DNA of 64,000 nucleotides from contig NC_087065.1 in the NCBI RefSeq assembly GCF_963678635.1, positions 44,859,919-44,923,918 of the forward strand, given 5' to 3'. The notes under the pieces are model-generated. The model worked only from the letters and a program-made list of their open reading frames with translations. It had not been told where the DNA came from and did not search any database. The translations under genes were made by a program, and so were the position numbers. The DNA comes from Symsagittifera roscoffensis (Eukaryota; Xenacoelomorpha; Acoela; Convolutidae). Of the stretch, positions 40,701 to 47,256 are shown piece by piece (the first letter of the stretch is position 1; each line of letters begins with the position of its first letter).

Positions 40701-43342
40701 AATAACCGACCACATCGAGTACACGTTTTTGTATCCGTAGAGTTTCTCCCCTCTCTTCTGTCCGGAGTTGTTCTCTTTTTATACTTATTGCTCGATTGTT
40801 TCCTGCCATTTACGTTCTTGCTACCAATATTCATGATCGGTTCTTATTTTATCTTCATTGTTCCATAAACCTGACCTGCACTTGCAGTCGCTGTGTTTGA
40901 TTTTTGGAATGCCTGGGTTGTCTGTTTACTTTGTTCGAATTTCAATGCTCTCTTCAGTACTTCCCCTGGTGAGAATGTTTCAAACGTTAAAGTATCCTGC
41001 AGTACCACATTTTCAATTTCGATATGAATAAATCACGCACTAGTTCCTCTTCAAGTGGTCCTAACACCGCTTTGGCTGCCTGTGCAGTTAATGCTGCATG
41101 AAATGCCTCTAATGTTTCACATGTTTCTTGCGCTCGATTAAACAATTTATAACGTTTGTACCTAACACTCTGTGTTTTATCAGATGAGACTCTTGCTACG
41201 GCAACCATTTCCCGAATTTCTAATTTTGAAACTTGAACATGCGGATTCTTTTGTACAAATTTCTTTTTTCCTTCTGTTCCCAACGCTAAGAATAATCTAG
41301 AGGCTACTCTTTTCTGTACCTCATTGTAATATACTTTGTGTCCAATCTTTGGTCCTCTAGCTCTTCTTTCTTCATTTTCTAAAAGAATTTTGTCACATGC
41401 CAGTTTATCTCTGGCCTCTTTTTCTGCAATCGCTTGTGCATTTTCTTTTCCTCGTGGAGTCTCCGGCCGCGGTAACGGCTCAAACAAGATTTCCCTCGGT
41501 TCTTTTAACAATAGTTCCAGATTCACGCTCTCCTTAACTGTAACTGCCAGTAGAAATTGATCCAGCCATATCTTGCAATTCCAGGGAGGATCCGAATTCG
41601 CTGTTGTCCAGAATACAGGGATTCCCATATCCGTTCTATTGTCTTGGGACATAAATCCTGCTGACTGGGCAATGTGATAATCCTATGCTTCGTTCTTAGT
41701 TAATCATGAAAACAGAAGAGTTATAACTTGTAATTTAAACTCTTGTTCAATGTTGTTTTGTTTCAGAGATCATGTTGATCTTTCTTATCTCTTTGTTCGC
41801 AACCGTCCAAATGACTGTCGCATTAGGCCTGCAAGATTGGCCTTGAACCTTGAATAATAATAACAAAACATAACAGATTATTAATAATAATAATTCTCCA
41901 AGGTTACTGTGGCAACAGTACTACACAGTACCACAGTACAATCAATTTTACTGTCCAATAAACTCACTCAATTTATAAAAACTTACTCTATCGTTGATTT
42001 AATATTCAAACAAATCCTTCTCTTTCAAGATTTTTTCTACCAGTTCATTTGTTTTGATATTAACTTCTACCCTTGTTCTGTCTTTCAAAATGGTATCTTT
42101 TTTTTCTTAATATCCTTGAATCAAGACCTCCTAGAACCACAAATTGACAAAGCAGTGCATTGTTTTGCTTGGTCCTCAAATTTGCAAATAACGCTGGGAG
42201 TTCATCCTTTCTTATTACCAAGAAACAACATGAAGGAATTCATGAAGGATTTATAAAAAAAAACGTAGTGAAGACTCCTATATAATGCTTGGTGAATTTT
42301 GTTCTGTTTTTGTTCCGGAAAAAGTCTTCAAATTCTCCTATAAATTCAGAAGTGAATTCATATGTATTAATGCAAATATGGAAACATTTAAATATGTGTG
42401 CAATGTTTGAGTTGAAATAAAATTTATCTGAAGAAAAATGTTTAAATAGCAATTTCCAATTATACATGTAAACATGGCGCCAGAAAGTGAGCGACCTCTA
42501 GTTTCGAAAAAGGAACTGATTTTTCAGATTTTTCAGCGGAGTTAAAATTTTATTTTTTGATCCAGTTTTATCAAATCGATTTATCTTTTACGCAATAGAC
42601 CAATTTTAAAATGTTTTCGACATTAAAAGAGCTTTAAGGGCAATTGTTTCTGTAAAACTCGGAAGTTGAAAATTTTAAAAAACTAAAAACAGGTCAGTTT
42701 TTTTCTGTGTTTCATTGCGTGCATTTATCTTTTCTAACTGTCAGTTGGCTATAAACTAATAAGTTTATGAATTTTGAAGGACAAGTGGCTATTTCTGCAA
42801 ACTTCCTCTTTAGATTAGTGCAATGAATTTGCTCGCGTAACTAAGAGGTTGGACGATGAAAAATTCTTCATGAAGGAAAATTGAACTAGCGCCAATTTTC
42901 AATTAAAATTTCACCAATAAATAAAAAACTCTATAAATTGAGTTAAAGATATAATTTAAACTATATGATTTTTGTTAACTGATTGGTGTCTATAATTAGA
43001 ATGACTATATTAAGAATATAAATAGTTTAAACTTTTGCCGATTGAATGTATTAGTTTTTTATGAAAATGACTAGATTTCATTATTTTTAGTTGACTACAA
43101 CTTAGTTGTATAACTCAGAAAAATTTTGCAAGCCTTAATGATTCAGAAACAAACTGCGGCTGTTGGATCAGATCCGCAAAGATCACAATACCATGTACTT
43201 GAAGCTGGCCAAAGATAAGATAGGCTTCGAAGTTGAAGGATTCGTCAAGGCGCCTATCGAGGAGCATGAGTCAAGCAAACGGGCAAAGCCAGTCTCTAAG
43301 ATGCAAAGTCAACAGACCATGAAAACCGACCAAGCTGATTGA
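19534..43342 (+). CDS. Host gene of unknown function, seven exons visible, 5' incomplete
   Basis: The exons are 19534-19735, 20116-20366, 27896-28070, 28470-28626, 29037-29185, 29271-29435 and 43147-43342. Every junction has an AG acceptor and a GT donor, except GC after exon 4. All intron phases match, giving one open frame of 430 codons ending in TGA. The N-terminal part is Ser/Gln/Gly-rich and probably disordered. It is followed by an acidic stretch, then helical charged segments (e.g. KFLQSIDQYLKELE, KLNERQLLNLQKR) that could form coiled coils. I do not recognise the family. No in-frame start was found upstream. The two long introns hold antisense gypsy elements. Exact ends need transcript support. 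Confidence 0.72.
20116..20366 (+). CDS. Host gene exon 2
   Basis: The acceptor is ttttatctgtag| and the donor actgcag|gtgaat. Its first base completes AG+T, and its last base G begins a codon completed by AC in exon 3. The 83 codons are open. They are rich in Glu, Ser and Arg (SSEDSDGEP), then KFLQSIDQYLKELE, likely helical. GC content is visibly higher than in the flanking introns. Confidence 0.78.
20689..20862 (-). repeat. Element 2, 3' LTR
   Basis: 174 bp matching 26981-27154 and ending in the inverted dinucleotides TG/CA. On the minus strand it begins tgtctatctt and is preceded by a purine-rich ggtgggaaatg, a possible polypurine tract. Confidence 0.9.
21367..21978 (-). CDS. Element 2 tail ORF, 203 codons, unknown
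   Basis: An intact ORF between integrase and the 3' LTR. The product is acidic and Ser/Thr/Pro/Gln-rich (STPEEPSPVEHQPRQF), probably disordered, without Cys or a transmembrane segment. Elements 3 and 4 have compositionally similar tails in the same position. It may be the end of Pol rather than a separate gene. No domain recognised. Confidence 0.55.
   Translation of the reverse strand: MSGPSTDPLVTHDLSSLNLNSWDGIIVDYFDDMTNKNVPIGQQADSGSNQGLSFTGDDQTQSTRPNLTGSTEHSVIIDVQDAATKEGSENNPILLDSTPEEPSPVEHQPRQFRQSRNPKFFGDRRYIDIVLEEDDQTTQVSTVQEDTFNYPRATFTITSPSHLLTPIAEAPPQTTLVAETILTLSSQKSTRRDEQDTPQFNQS
22213..23285 (-). pseudogene. Integrase of element 2
   Basis: The zinc finger is readable at about 23050-23220 (HETHPDQ...CNQC). 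The first catalytic Asp lies in LDFSGPL near 23000. A shift in an A-run near 22955 moves the frame into ORF 22213-22941, which holds RVDHGSCFLS (second Asp) and RLVERLVYTVK (Glu) with 35 residues between them: D,D35E. GCTPFEKNF is the usual C-terminal motif. It would insert the cDNA; here it is split by one frameshift. Confidence 0.85.
23950..24460 (-). pseudogene. RNase H of element 2
   Basis: ORF 23983-24279 contains KLELLGVVWASEHF, SDQKALRLAL and a terminal HIPGKDMG motif. These are the E and D catalytic positions and the C-terminal RNase H signature. The first catalytic Asp region lies upstream in a broken frame at 24280-24460. Confidence 0.8.
24461..25448 (-). pseudogene. Reverse transcriptase of element 2
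   Basis: Three frame fragments. 25086-25448 is the N-terminal part with VPLHLLARV and GGHIIKLEKCDEDCF. 24938-25156 contains PIVITRKKDG...ALDSKLLN. 24461-24889 has MPNEFQRVID, the catalytic FIDDI box and the LLGVEIS-type thumb motif. The fingers, palm and thumb order of gypsy RT is complete but broken by at least two frameshifts. Confidence 0.85.
25449..25742 (-). pseudogene. Retropepsin of element 2
   Basis: 95-codon ORF with VDSASPVSF in place of the aspartic protease D-T/S-G-S signature. The Asp is kept but Gly is replaced by Ala. It ends with the ILG-like motif that joins RT. It follows the zinc knuckles by a few bases. It would process Gag-Pol in an active element; here activity is doubtful. 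Confidence 0.75.
25770..26958 (-). pseudogene. gag of element 2 with two zinc knuckles
   Basis: It starts at ATG 26958 (MAESNELNVE). After a frameshift near 26880 the frame continues in 26691-26933, with the W-x2-W-x2-QF-x-LA motif shared with elements 3 and 4. It decays over 26300-26690, where 'LFLALG' remains readable. 25751-26308 carries the nucleocapsid: C-x2-C...C and C-x2-C-x9-C. In both knuckles the expected His is Asn (KGNLNVC, KGNFAKLC), whereas elements 3 and 4 keep His. Zinc binding would be impaired. Inactive. Confidence 0.82.
26981..27154 (-). repeat. Element 2, 5' LTR
   Basis: Same length as the 3' copy with about 13 substitutions. The outer base is G, not A, at the junction with the palindrome. 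Gag starts 23 bp inside. Confidence 0.88.
27154..27340. repeat. 187-bp near-perfect palindrome in the intron
   Basis: About 90-bp arms (cgaaatgtttgc...gtgatgtg / cacatcac...gcaaacatttcg) with a 3-nt centre and only a few mismatches. Transcribed, it would form a long hairpin. It abuts the 5' LTR of element 2. A MITE or recent inverted duplication is most likely; a small-RNA precursor is possible. Confidence 0.9.
27341..27895. other. Intron remainder, G-rich stretch
   Basis: 27370-27440 contains several purine-rich phrases such as gaggggtagaggag. 27800-27860 has near repeats of atcattgtga. No ORF of note. Confidence 0.45.
27896..28070 (+). CDS. Host gene exon 3
   Basis: The acceptor is ccaatatttcag|. 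The chosen donor ctccg|gtcatt is weak but leaves two bases, which fits exon 4. The frame itself stays open to a TAA at 28138, so read-through to an alternative end is possible. The segment contains Leu-, Glu- and Lys-rich helices and 'DFLDRVRANPSWIEF'. It is separated from exon 2 by a 7.5-kb intron containing element 2. Confidence 0.72.
28470..28626 (+). CDS. Host gene exon 4, followed by a GC-AG intron
   Basis: The acceptor is gtttctgcag|. The donor is accgag|gcaagt, a non-canonical GC donor in otherwise ideal context. One base completes the preceding codon, and the exon then has 52 whole codons. The encoded stretch includes LYAPIPYELLLNSTLRTEID. No in-frame GT donor of comparable quality lies nearby. 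Confidence 0.75.
29037..29185 (+). CDS. Host gene exon 5
   Basis: The acceptor is ccgatttttag| and the donor gaaaag|gttatt. It starts in phase 0 as required by exon 4 and ends with two bases. It encodes a Lys/Ala/Ser-rich, basic segment (KSPADKDPAAKSEKQ) that is probably flexible. Confidence 0.75.
29271..29435 (+). CDS. Host gene exon 6
   Basis: The acceptor is gtttccttag| and the donor aaaagag|gttaga. Its first base completes the previous codon and its last two (AG) are completed by exon 7. It encodes an acidic segment, then KLNERQLLNLQKR. The frame would run to a TAA at about 29505 if the donor were not used. Phase agreement with exon 7 favours splicing. Confidence 0.7.
29717..30050. mobile_element. 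hAT-like MITE with 8-bp target duplication
   Basis: Left end cagtagcggatttagg..., right end ...cctagatccccgcctg, an imperfect inverted repeat with CAG/CTG termini. GCACAGAT (29709-29716) and GTACAGAT (30051-30058) flank it, 7 of 8 identical. Runs of G at the left end and C at the right end are complementary. No coding capacity. It lies in the 13.7-kb host intron. Confidence 0.8.
30051..32991. other. Intron sequence, no gene; diverged direct repeat
   Basis: Very AT-rich. 31450-31570 and 32725-32830 share a diverged phrase series (caggcaggacacagtttct.../caggtaggaaacaatttct..., then ttaaattccaa.tgaac). This could be old LTRs or a duplication about 1.27 kb apart. No convincing ORF. Confidence 0.4.
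32992..33590 (-). pseudogene. Partial second gag adjoining the 3' LTR of element 3
   Basis: ORFs 33142-33570 and 32941-33129 repeat the gag of 40987-41652 with few changes. Homology ends sharply at 32992, after the codons for AAK. Two small differences break the frame (near 33229). Because it directly follows an LTR in the same orientation, it is the start of a second element copy sharing that LTR. Confidence 0.88.
33591..33853 (-). repeat. Element 3, 3' LTR (shared with the partial tandem copy)
   Basis: 263 bp, TG...CA. It serves as 3' LTR for the long element and 5' LTR for the gag fragment 32992-33590. Confidence 0.92.
33951..34912 (-). CDS. Element 3 tail ORFs, unknown
   Basis: 34718-34912 (64 codons) and 33951-34637 (228 codons) lie between integrase and the 3' LTR. 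The larger product is Lys/Ser/Thr/Asp-rich with a basic start and acidic middle. It has a short ordered-looking end (LAALEGYRTRLAIIKT...GLLERHLFKRRF) and no Cys cluster or membrane segment. It may be the C-terminal part of Pol separated by a shift. Position matches the tails of elements 2 and 4. Confidence 0.55.
35144..36310 (-). CDS. Integrase of element 3, intact 388-codon ORF
   Basis: This is the best-preserved retroelement gene in the window. The N-terminal zinc finger is HQGHPGQEAM...CRSC at about residues 58-95. The catalytic core has LDYAGPL (first Asp, about residue 125), KTDQFSGF (second Asp) and GLVERTILTIKRRL (Glu), with exactly 35 residues between the second Asp and Glu. LSPFEAHFGR follows, then a basic Arg/Lys-rich tail. 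It catalyses 3' processing and strand transfer of the cDNA. All key residues are present. The true start is probably upstream as part of Pol, since the ORF begins after a frame break. Confidence 0.93.
   Translation of the reverse strand: MDCPRRVVERNDRQGFELMGPYTNPLWHQMSVVDDCLLVDNQLAVPDKLRQAVLRRLHQGHPGQEAMLEVSNYLWWPHIYKDIVNMAEECRSCTRYGKNAEYIIPKNSAKPLPLLTQPRQKLQLDYAGPLENHKGKKIFLLVAIDRYSKFPSVKVTKSTGGTSTIKFLRTYFDTHGIPQSIKTDQFSGFKRKTMQKFCTENNITQKFCRGSDHRGCGLVERTILTIKRRLGVMLLDENVQSIKLCLSTIIRDLRWNKQKTIKLSPFEAHFGRSPKTEIKISRDKFLYEFGRLDKEHLERSALTASQKKRRIDQSRDNVKIIRKGQNSRDVSPLFLRNTAAAKERARAKELKQLLEAKARWNITRRDISDSELRRVVDETSTINPELRK
36403..37180 (-). pseudogene. Post-RNase H spacer of element 3, unknown
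   Basis: Short overlapping ORFs (36858-37169, 36649-36861, 36403-36639) encode Lys/Ser/Thr/Glu-rich, low-complexity protein between RNase H and integrase. Element 4 has a comparable spacer. No recognised domain. Frames are broken by indels. Confidence 0.55.
36871..37444 (-). repeat. Duplicated block: RNase H end plus spacer (native copy)
   Basis: Continuous on its 5' side with the rest of RNase H (37445-37661), so this is the native position. Its partner is 38581-39155. Confidence 0.93.
37188..37930 (-). pseudogene. Connection and RNase H of element 3
   Basis: ORF 37670-37912 is the RT/RNase H connection (FEWREKHSEIFESMK). ORF 37188-37661 (157 codons) holds FASRYLRQEKKYSTNELEQLAVKWSVDRF with the catalytic Glu, ATDHKALVSAL with Asp, and HIPGKDMGIVDYLSRDN. 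The first-Asp region near 37665 is broken by a frame change (VNVTPVIVG where a D-A-S motif is expected). Confidence 0.85.
37917..38891 (-). CDS. Chimeric 324-codon ORF: spacer fused in frame to RT (second copy)
   Basis: The first ~105 codons equal the post-RNase H spacer (MIKMCQIRTRHPTV..., Lys/Ser/Glu-rich), also found at 36858-37180. At 38581/38580 it joins, without losing frame, the middle of RT (KRLDKCTSDCFIAPIV...). It then continues through KMALDAEPIN, SVLDLKYAYS and FLDDLLIV to the thumb. The ORF is a product of tandem duplication, not a normal gene. It is intact, so a protein could in principle be made. Confidence 0.82.
   Translation of the reverse strand: MIKMCQIRTRHPTVALATKTDKKRTKHERNESETSSRLFKRESGENSKISLSQNCQPIQSVEKLKIISNLSYQERLKKNKEMKTGEASKNGKGRKMAEYRIGIAVIKRLDKCTSDCFIAPIVITVKKDHSIKMALDAEPINRQLFKNKYQMPNVDELLGWVSQIDTANTNVTLHFSVLDLKYAYSQLKLTAETAKQCNFNIKGGQATGTYRFLTELYGLADMPAMDRTLNHAKITFCFLDDLLIVSKGSEHEHEKLIKNVLEKLDKENLALKLSKCEFFQNEVNWLGHKLSLDGISPKITKKEAILKLSPPTSLRPLRSFSGSH
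38581..39155 (-). repeat. Duplicated block: RNase H end plus spacer (copy next to RT 1)
   Basis: 575 bp nearly identical to 36871-37444 (one extra T in a T-run near 38825). It encodes the RNase H C-terminus (QFKVVHIPGKDMGIVDYLSR) and the spacer. Confidence 0.93.
39156..40011 (-). pseudogene. Reverse transcriptase of element 3, first copy
   Basis: ORF 39271-40011 (246 codons) holds the N-terminal linker, PIVILVKKDDSIKLALD, SVLDLKYAYSKLKL, GLADMPAMDRTLNH and the catalytic FLDDILIV box. It loses frame at 39270. At 39156 it jumps from the thumb directly into the end of RNase H (38581-39155), deleting the connection and the RNase H N-terminus. Confidence 0.87.
40012..40348 (-). pseudogene. Retropepsin of element 3
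   Basis: The active-site motif is IDTGSPVSIL near 40300-40330, canonical for aspartic proteases. The second half in ORF 40013-40219 contains the ILG-x-D-L motif near the end. A frame change separates the halves. Confidence 0.8.
40349..41652 (-). pseudogene. gag of element 3 with nucleocapsid
   Basis: ORF 40987-41652 (221 codons) has the W-x2-W/L-x2-QFLLAV motif and a charged capsid-like segment. A frameshift near 41000 leads through a continuing frame and one TAA at about 40850 into ORF 40349-40834. That ORF holds two knuckles, C-x2-C-x7-H-x3-C and C-x2-C-x4-H-x4-C (CKNCSKPNHFAKMC), with all ligands present. A Glu/Ile-rich linker leads to protease. Nearly intact: one shift and one stop. Confidence 0.88.
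41673..41935 (-). repeat. Element 3, 5' LTR
   Basis: 263 bp, TG...CA, about 11 differences from the 3' copy. Next to it on the minus strand is ttgcccagtcagcaggattt, which resembles the TGGCGCAGCCAGCAG site of element 4 and is the likely primer-binding site with changes. Gag starts about 20 bp inside. Confidence 0.92.
41936..43146. other. Intron remainder, no gene seen
   Basis: AT-rich unique sequence between element 3 and the terminal host exon. ORF 41909-42256 overlaps the LTR end and shows no motif. Confidence 0.4.
43147..43342 (+). CDS. Host gene terminal exon
   Basis: The acceptor is ttaatgattcag|. It opens with the single base needed after exon 6, then 64 codons and TGA. It encodes a basic, charged, probably helical end (LLDQIRKDHNTMYLKLAKDK). 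Poly(A) signals follow at 43356 and 43396. It is 13.7 kb from exon 6, so linkage rests on phase match and shared character (exon-like GC and charge). A separate gene is the alternative. Confidence 0.62.
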
Positions 43343-43355
43343 TAGTGACATGCAA

Positions 43356-43401
43356 AATAAATCAAATTTCACACAATTTCAATAATTTATTGAATAATAA
43401 A
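43356..43401 (+). promoter_or_regulatory. Candidate polyadenylation signals
   Basis: AATAAA occurs at 43356-43361, 14 bp after the stop codon, and again at 43396-43401. The host gene 3' UTR is therefore likely very short. Inference from motif and position. Confidence 0.5.
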
Positions 43402-44204
43402 ATTTATGCAGTCACTTTTTTTGTGATTTTTCAAACCTTTCAAATTTCAGACGGGTGAAACAGGAGTTTTTGTCGCCTATAAATTAAGAAAATACCAGAA
43501 AAATTGAGGCAACTATCAACCCGGATTATTTTTTAGAACAAAAATGTCCGCATTATACCAGAAAACCAGAAAAAAGTTTGTCTTGATTTAAAGCACGACA
43601 AACTATTTTTTGTAACGCGGATGTTTTTGTTTACAAACCCTGGCCCAGCCATTTTTTTCGATGTTGGTCAAATCTCGAAAAATTAATGAAAAATTAACGA
43701 CAATTTTTTTGAGCAGTTTGATAATATCGCGTCAAGAACATTGAAATTCATTTGTAATGATCATAAACAAAAACATGATCATATAGAATATCTGAAATTT
43801 TATTGAGATTCTTTTTCAATTCGAAGACTAGGACCGCTTTGAAAACAAGTTATGAGAGATGCTATCAATTAATGAGCTACAAAAGGAAGCGTTGCGAGCA
43901 TGATAAATACAAAAATCATGGGTAGAGCATTCAGTTTTTGAAGAAAAAAAATTGCTTAGCTTCAGAGCCACCTGTAAGCTATCTGCAGTGCATAGCGGTT
44001 TCTGTATTAAAATTTTTTCTTTCGATATATACCTCGCTGAAGAATTTTACATGTTGTTTTTATGGCACTCATGGTGCTTGTATCATCGCGATCAGCGAGC
44101 GTTTTAACACACAGAGCGGATGCTCAAACAAACGTCCCTAACATGTACCCACGAAGGTAGTTCGCGTCTTGTAAGCCTTCCGAAAAGCAAAAATTAGCTT
44201 TATG
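43402..44204. other. Intergenic, no gene seen
   Basis: AT-rich. The 67-codon ORF at 43938 has no recognisable feature. Confidence 0.4.
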
Positions 44205-44240
44205 ACTTAGCTGAAATCGGAAGTTCCCGTATCGTGAAAA
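44205..44240. repeat. 36-bp direct repeat flanking element 4, left copy
   Basis: acttagctgaaatcgg plus the following 20 bp match 51372-51407 with two substitutions. It is separated from the left LTR by 28 bp that include an aaaaaagggg run. Confidence 0.88.
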
Positions 44241-44268
44241 ACGTTAAAAAAGGGGCTAGTGGCCGACC

Positions 44269-44614
44269 CAGTGGATAGTAAGAAAACTCAGTTAATCAGA
44301 TAGTTGATACAGGTACTAAAACAAGAAACATATTATTATATTGATATAATCTCTCGGCGCTACATATACATATATAACCAGTTGGTATATCTACATAATC
44401 TATAGAGATCTGTGATAATACGTTATTATTAAACCTAACTCATTATGTTCTAGTTATTATGAGTTCTGACTCTTACATGCTTTCGAGTTCAGTTCAAAAC
44501 AGAAACAGATTCTCGATTAACAGACTGAATTTAAGTTGATCGAATTCTTCTTATTTCGAACGCCATTCAGAATCGCAATCCAGCTTACACTATAGACCTT
44601 CCGTGGGTATAACA
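44269..44614 (+). repeat. Element 4, 5' LTR
   Basis: Matches the right LTR from its 7th base to the end, ...gtgggtataaca. The expected TGTAAT start is replaced. Confidence 0.9.
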
Positions 44615-45680
44615 TGGCGCAGCCAGCAGTTACGAAAAACCCATTAGGAATTACGCCTTTCGGGCAAAAAGCCTCGGCGGACCCACCAATAGAGTGGGAC
44701 AAGTGGAACCGACAATTCTTCCTGGGCATCATTGCAAAACATGGAATAGATTTATCGAAGCTATTAAAAACCCCCCTGCGAATCGACGACCCCAAGAACC
44801 AGGATACGAACTCCCAATAGATGGTGAAACAAATGTACAGATTCGTGATCGTAGCCTTCGGAAAAAAAAAGTAACATGTGAAAATCAATGCGCAAACTTA
44901 GATAATCTTGGTCCAACAGTAGACGGCATTCCATGGGACGAAACGGATATTAAATGTAGAAGCCACATTTATCTGTGCCTGGTAACTGAGGGCCAAAGAA
45001 GAGTGTCACAATATTACCCAGACCTCAGGATCCAAGAAATTACAACCAGGAATTTCTGGTAAAGATTAAAACGACTATTTGTAAAGGAAAGAAATGTCAC
45101 CTTTGATAGATACGAAGCGTTTACGCGAAAACAAGGGAAAACCGAAACACTCGAACAATACCACTGCAGTCTAACGGAATATATGGTAAAAGGGAACTTC
45201 AAGTGCAGGAACTGTAATGATGCAAGACTTGAGACAGAAATCATCAGGGACCTTTTCACCGCTAACATGTCCAACGACGAAGTGCAAAAAGACCTCCTGG
45301 CAGAAATAAAAACATTTGATCAAGCATTGGAATATGCAATAAGAAGAGAAAATTGTTTAGAAAACCAATTGCCCATCCGAAAACAAGGATCACTACCAAC
45401 TACGCCAATGACAACAATGAAAACAGAACCAGTTGGTTTTATTCAAAAGAGGGGCAATAACAAAAATCGTTACTCGTCAAGGGGAGGACGGAACCGTCAA
45501 CCCCAACAACAACAAGGAAACCTACATCGACAGTCCACAGAACAAAAACAACAATGTTTCAAATGTGGCAATCCTTTTGGGCACAGGGCATCTCCAACAA
45601 TGTCCCGCTAAAGATAAAATATGCAATAAGTGTATGAAACGGGGACACTATGCACGTTTATGTAAATCATCAGATGTAAA
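44614..45680 (+). pseudogene. gag of element 4 with nucleocapsid
   Basis: ATG at 44614 spans the LTR/PBS junction. The first frame ends at 44820 after W-x2-W-x2-QFFLGII. The continuation is in ORF 44694-45062, then past a TAA at 45060 into 45183-45611. The segment RDLFTANMSNDEVQKDLLAEI matches the gag of element 3. The first knuckle (CFKCGNPFG...) is split by a frameshift near 45590. The second, CNKCMKRGHYARLC, is intact in ORF 45433-46188. Confidence 0.85.
44615..44634 (+). promoter_or_regulatory. Primer-binding site of element 4
   Basis: TGGCGCAGCCAGCAGTTACG begins directly after the LTR. TGG pairs with the tRNA CCA end, and the rest should match a tRNA 3' acceptor. The tRNA was not identified. 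It overlaps the gag start codon (A of ATG is the last LTR base). Confidence 0.75.
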
Positions 45681-46188
45681 CTCTATTCAGGACGATCAAA
45701 CATCAGAACAAATAGCACAAAACACAGACGTTGCGGCCTATGTGAACTACATGCAGGCGGGCAATCTAATTCCCGGTTGGGAACTAGTACATCCAGGCGA
45801 CTCAACTACAAATACAATTCGTTTTGAAAGCAAAACAGTCGGCCAAAAAGACGAGACCGACCTCAAAAGACACTTAGTCCGAGTTAGATGCGGCTCGAAC
45901 GACTTGGTGTTTATTGCGGACACCGGATCGCCTACGTCCCTTATATACCAACGGACGGCGAACTTGATAGTATCGACGGTGAATTCATTAGGACGAGTGC
46001 AAACAACCGAAAACGACGAGGCAAACAGAATAGTCTGCTACAATGGATACAACATCTCATCGTTTGGTCGATTTGTTGCACCTATTGAATCGGGAGGATG
46101 GACTCTTGACACAACTTCACTGATAGTGGTTGACGATAAGCGGGCAAATAATCTTGGAAGAAACATCCTACCGCAAATTGGAATTTAA
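45681..46188 (+). CDS. Retropepsin of element 4 (second half of a 251-codon ORF)
   Basis: ORF 45433-46188 carries the last zinc knuckle and a full protease: IADTGSPTSLIY (active-site Asp near 45920), a flap-like region with GYNISSFG, and LGRNILPQIGI at the end. All expected motifs are present, so this module appears intact. It would cleave Gag-Pol as a dimer. Confidence 0.85.
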
Positions 46189-46241
46189 CTACAACAAAAA
46201 CCAGCTAGTAAGTCAATTATCGCAATATCGGAAGATACAAA

Positions 46242-47180
46242 TTGTTCCGACCCAAAAAAACCAACTGGGTGAAGTCAACATATCCTGGGTTATGTAGAGG
46301 AATCGGTAGAGCACGTAACCATATGGTGCACACAACATTTCTAAATGTATTTAAAGCAATGCAACAAAAAGTTAAGAGGATCCCTATACACATTCAGCAA
46401 AAAATTAGATCCCTCATAGATCAAGGGCATATTGTCAAGTTGGGAAAAATGCCGGGATCAGCAGTTCATCAGCCCAATAGTCATTACGGTCAAGAAAGAC
46501 CAATGGATTAAATTGACGATGGATTCCAAGCAGATTAATAAAATGATATATAAGAACAAGTATCAGATGCCCAATATCGACGTGCTACTCGACAATGTGG
46601 CTCAATCAGCGCAAGAATGCCTCAAAAAGCCAGGTACCACACTGTTCTCAACTATTGACCTTCGTTAAGCGTACAGCCAACTAAGCTTGACAAAACCACA
46701 CGGGAACAATGTAATTTTAGCATAATTGGGGGTCAAGCAACAGGCACATATCAGTTCCAAACAGGTGTTAATGGCCTAACTGATATGCCTGCAGAATTTA
46801 AGAAAGCCATCGACTTAACACTGAATAATGAAAAAGATACAATTGCATTTTTGGATGACATATTGATTATGTCCTACGGTACAAGAGAAGATCACATGAA
46901 CAAACTAAAAAACATCCTAGACAAGCTGGACGCTGAAAACATGGCAATATCACTAGACAAGAGTAAATTTGGATGTAAACAAGTAGAATGGTTGGGTTAT
47001 GTCATTAACGAATATGGTACAATCCCAATGCAGAAAAAAAACGGACGCAATAGTACAGCTAAGTCACCCAAAAACGTTCAAGCAATTAAAGAGCTTCATG
47101 GGCTCGATACACCACTTAAACAAACAAGTCTCCAATTTAGCGCAGTTATGAACCCCACTCCGTCCATTGCTATCAAGTGA
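46242..47180 (+). pseudogene. Reverse transcriptase of element 4
   Basis: 46242-46511 and 46432-46668 hold the N-terminal fingers (RIPIHIQQKI, PIVITVKKDQWIKL). A TAA at 46668 interrupts just before AYSQLSL. ORF 46785-47180 has MPAEFKKAID, the catalytic FLDDILIM box and WLGYVINEYG. At least two shifts and one stop. Confidence 0.87.
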
Positions 47181-47256
47181 AAACAAGTTCCATTTTACAT
47201 GGGATGACACTCATGAAAACGTTTTTAAAATCATGTTAGAAGCAGTTCGCGTATAA

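Larger units (their letters stand above)
33591..41935 (-). mobile_element. Ty3/gypsy LTR retrotransposon, element 3 (8345 bp, rearranged pol)
   Basis: Two 263-bp LTRs (tgtgataatcc...ccaca) flank gag, zinc knuckles, protease, RT, a duplicated RT/RNase H block, RNase H, spacer, integrase and tail ORFs. It is antisense to the host gene, in its last intron. The LTRs differ at about 11 sites by eye (roughly 4%), so it is younger than element 2. A partial second copy is fused to the 3' LTR. No target duplication could be tested because the far end is truncated. Confidence 0.93.

Noticed and set aside
44517-44888. Minus-strand 123-codon ORF
   Set aside because: Shadow of the gag and LTR of element 4 in the other strand.
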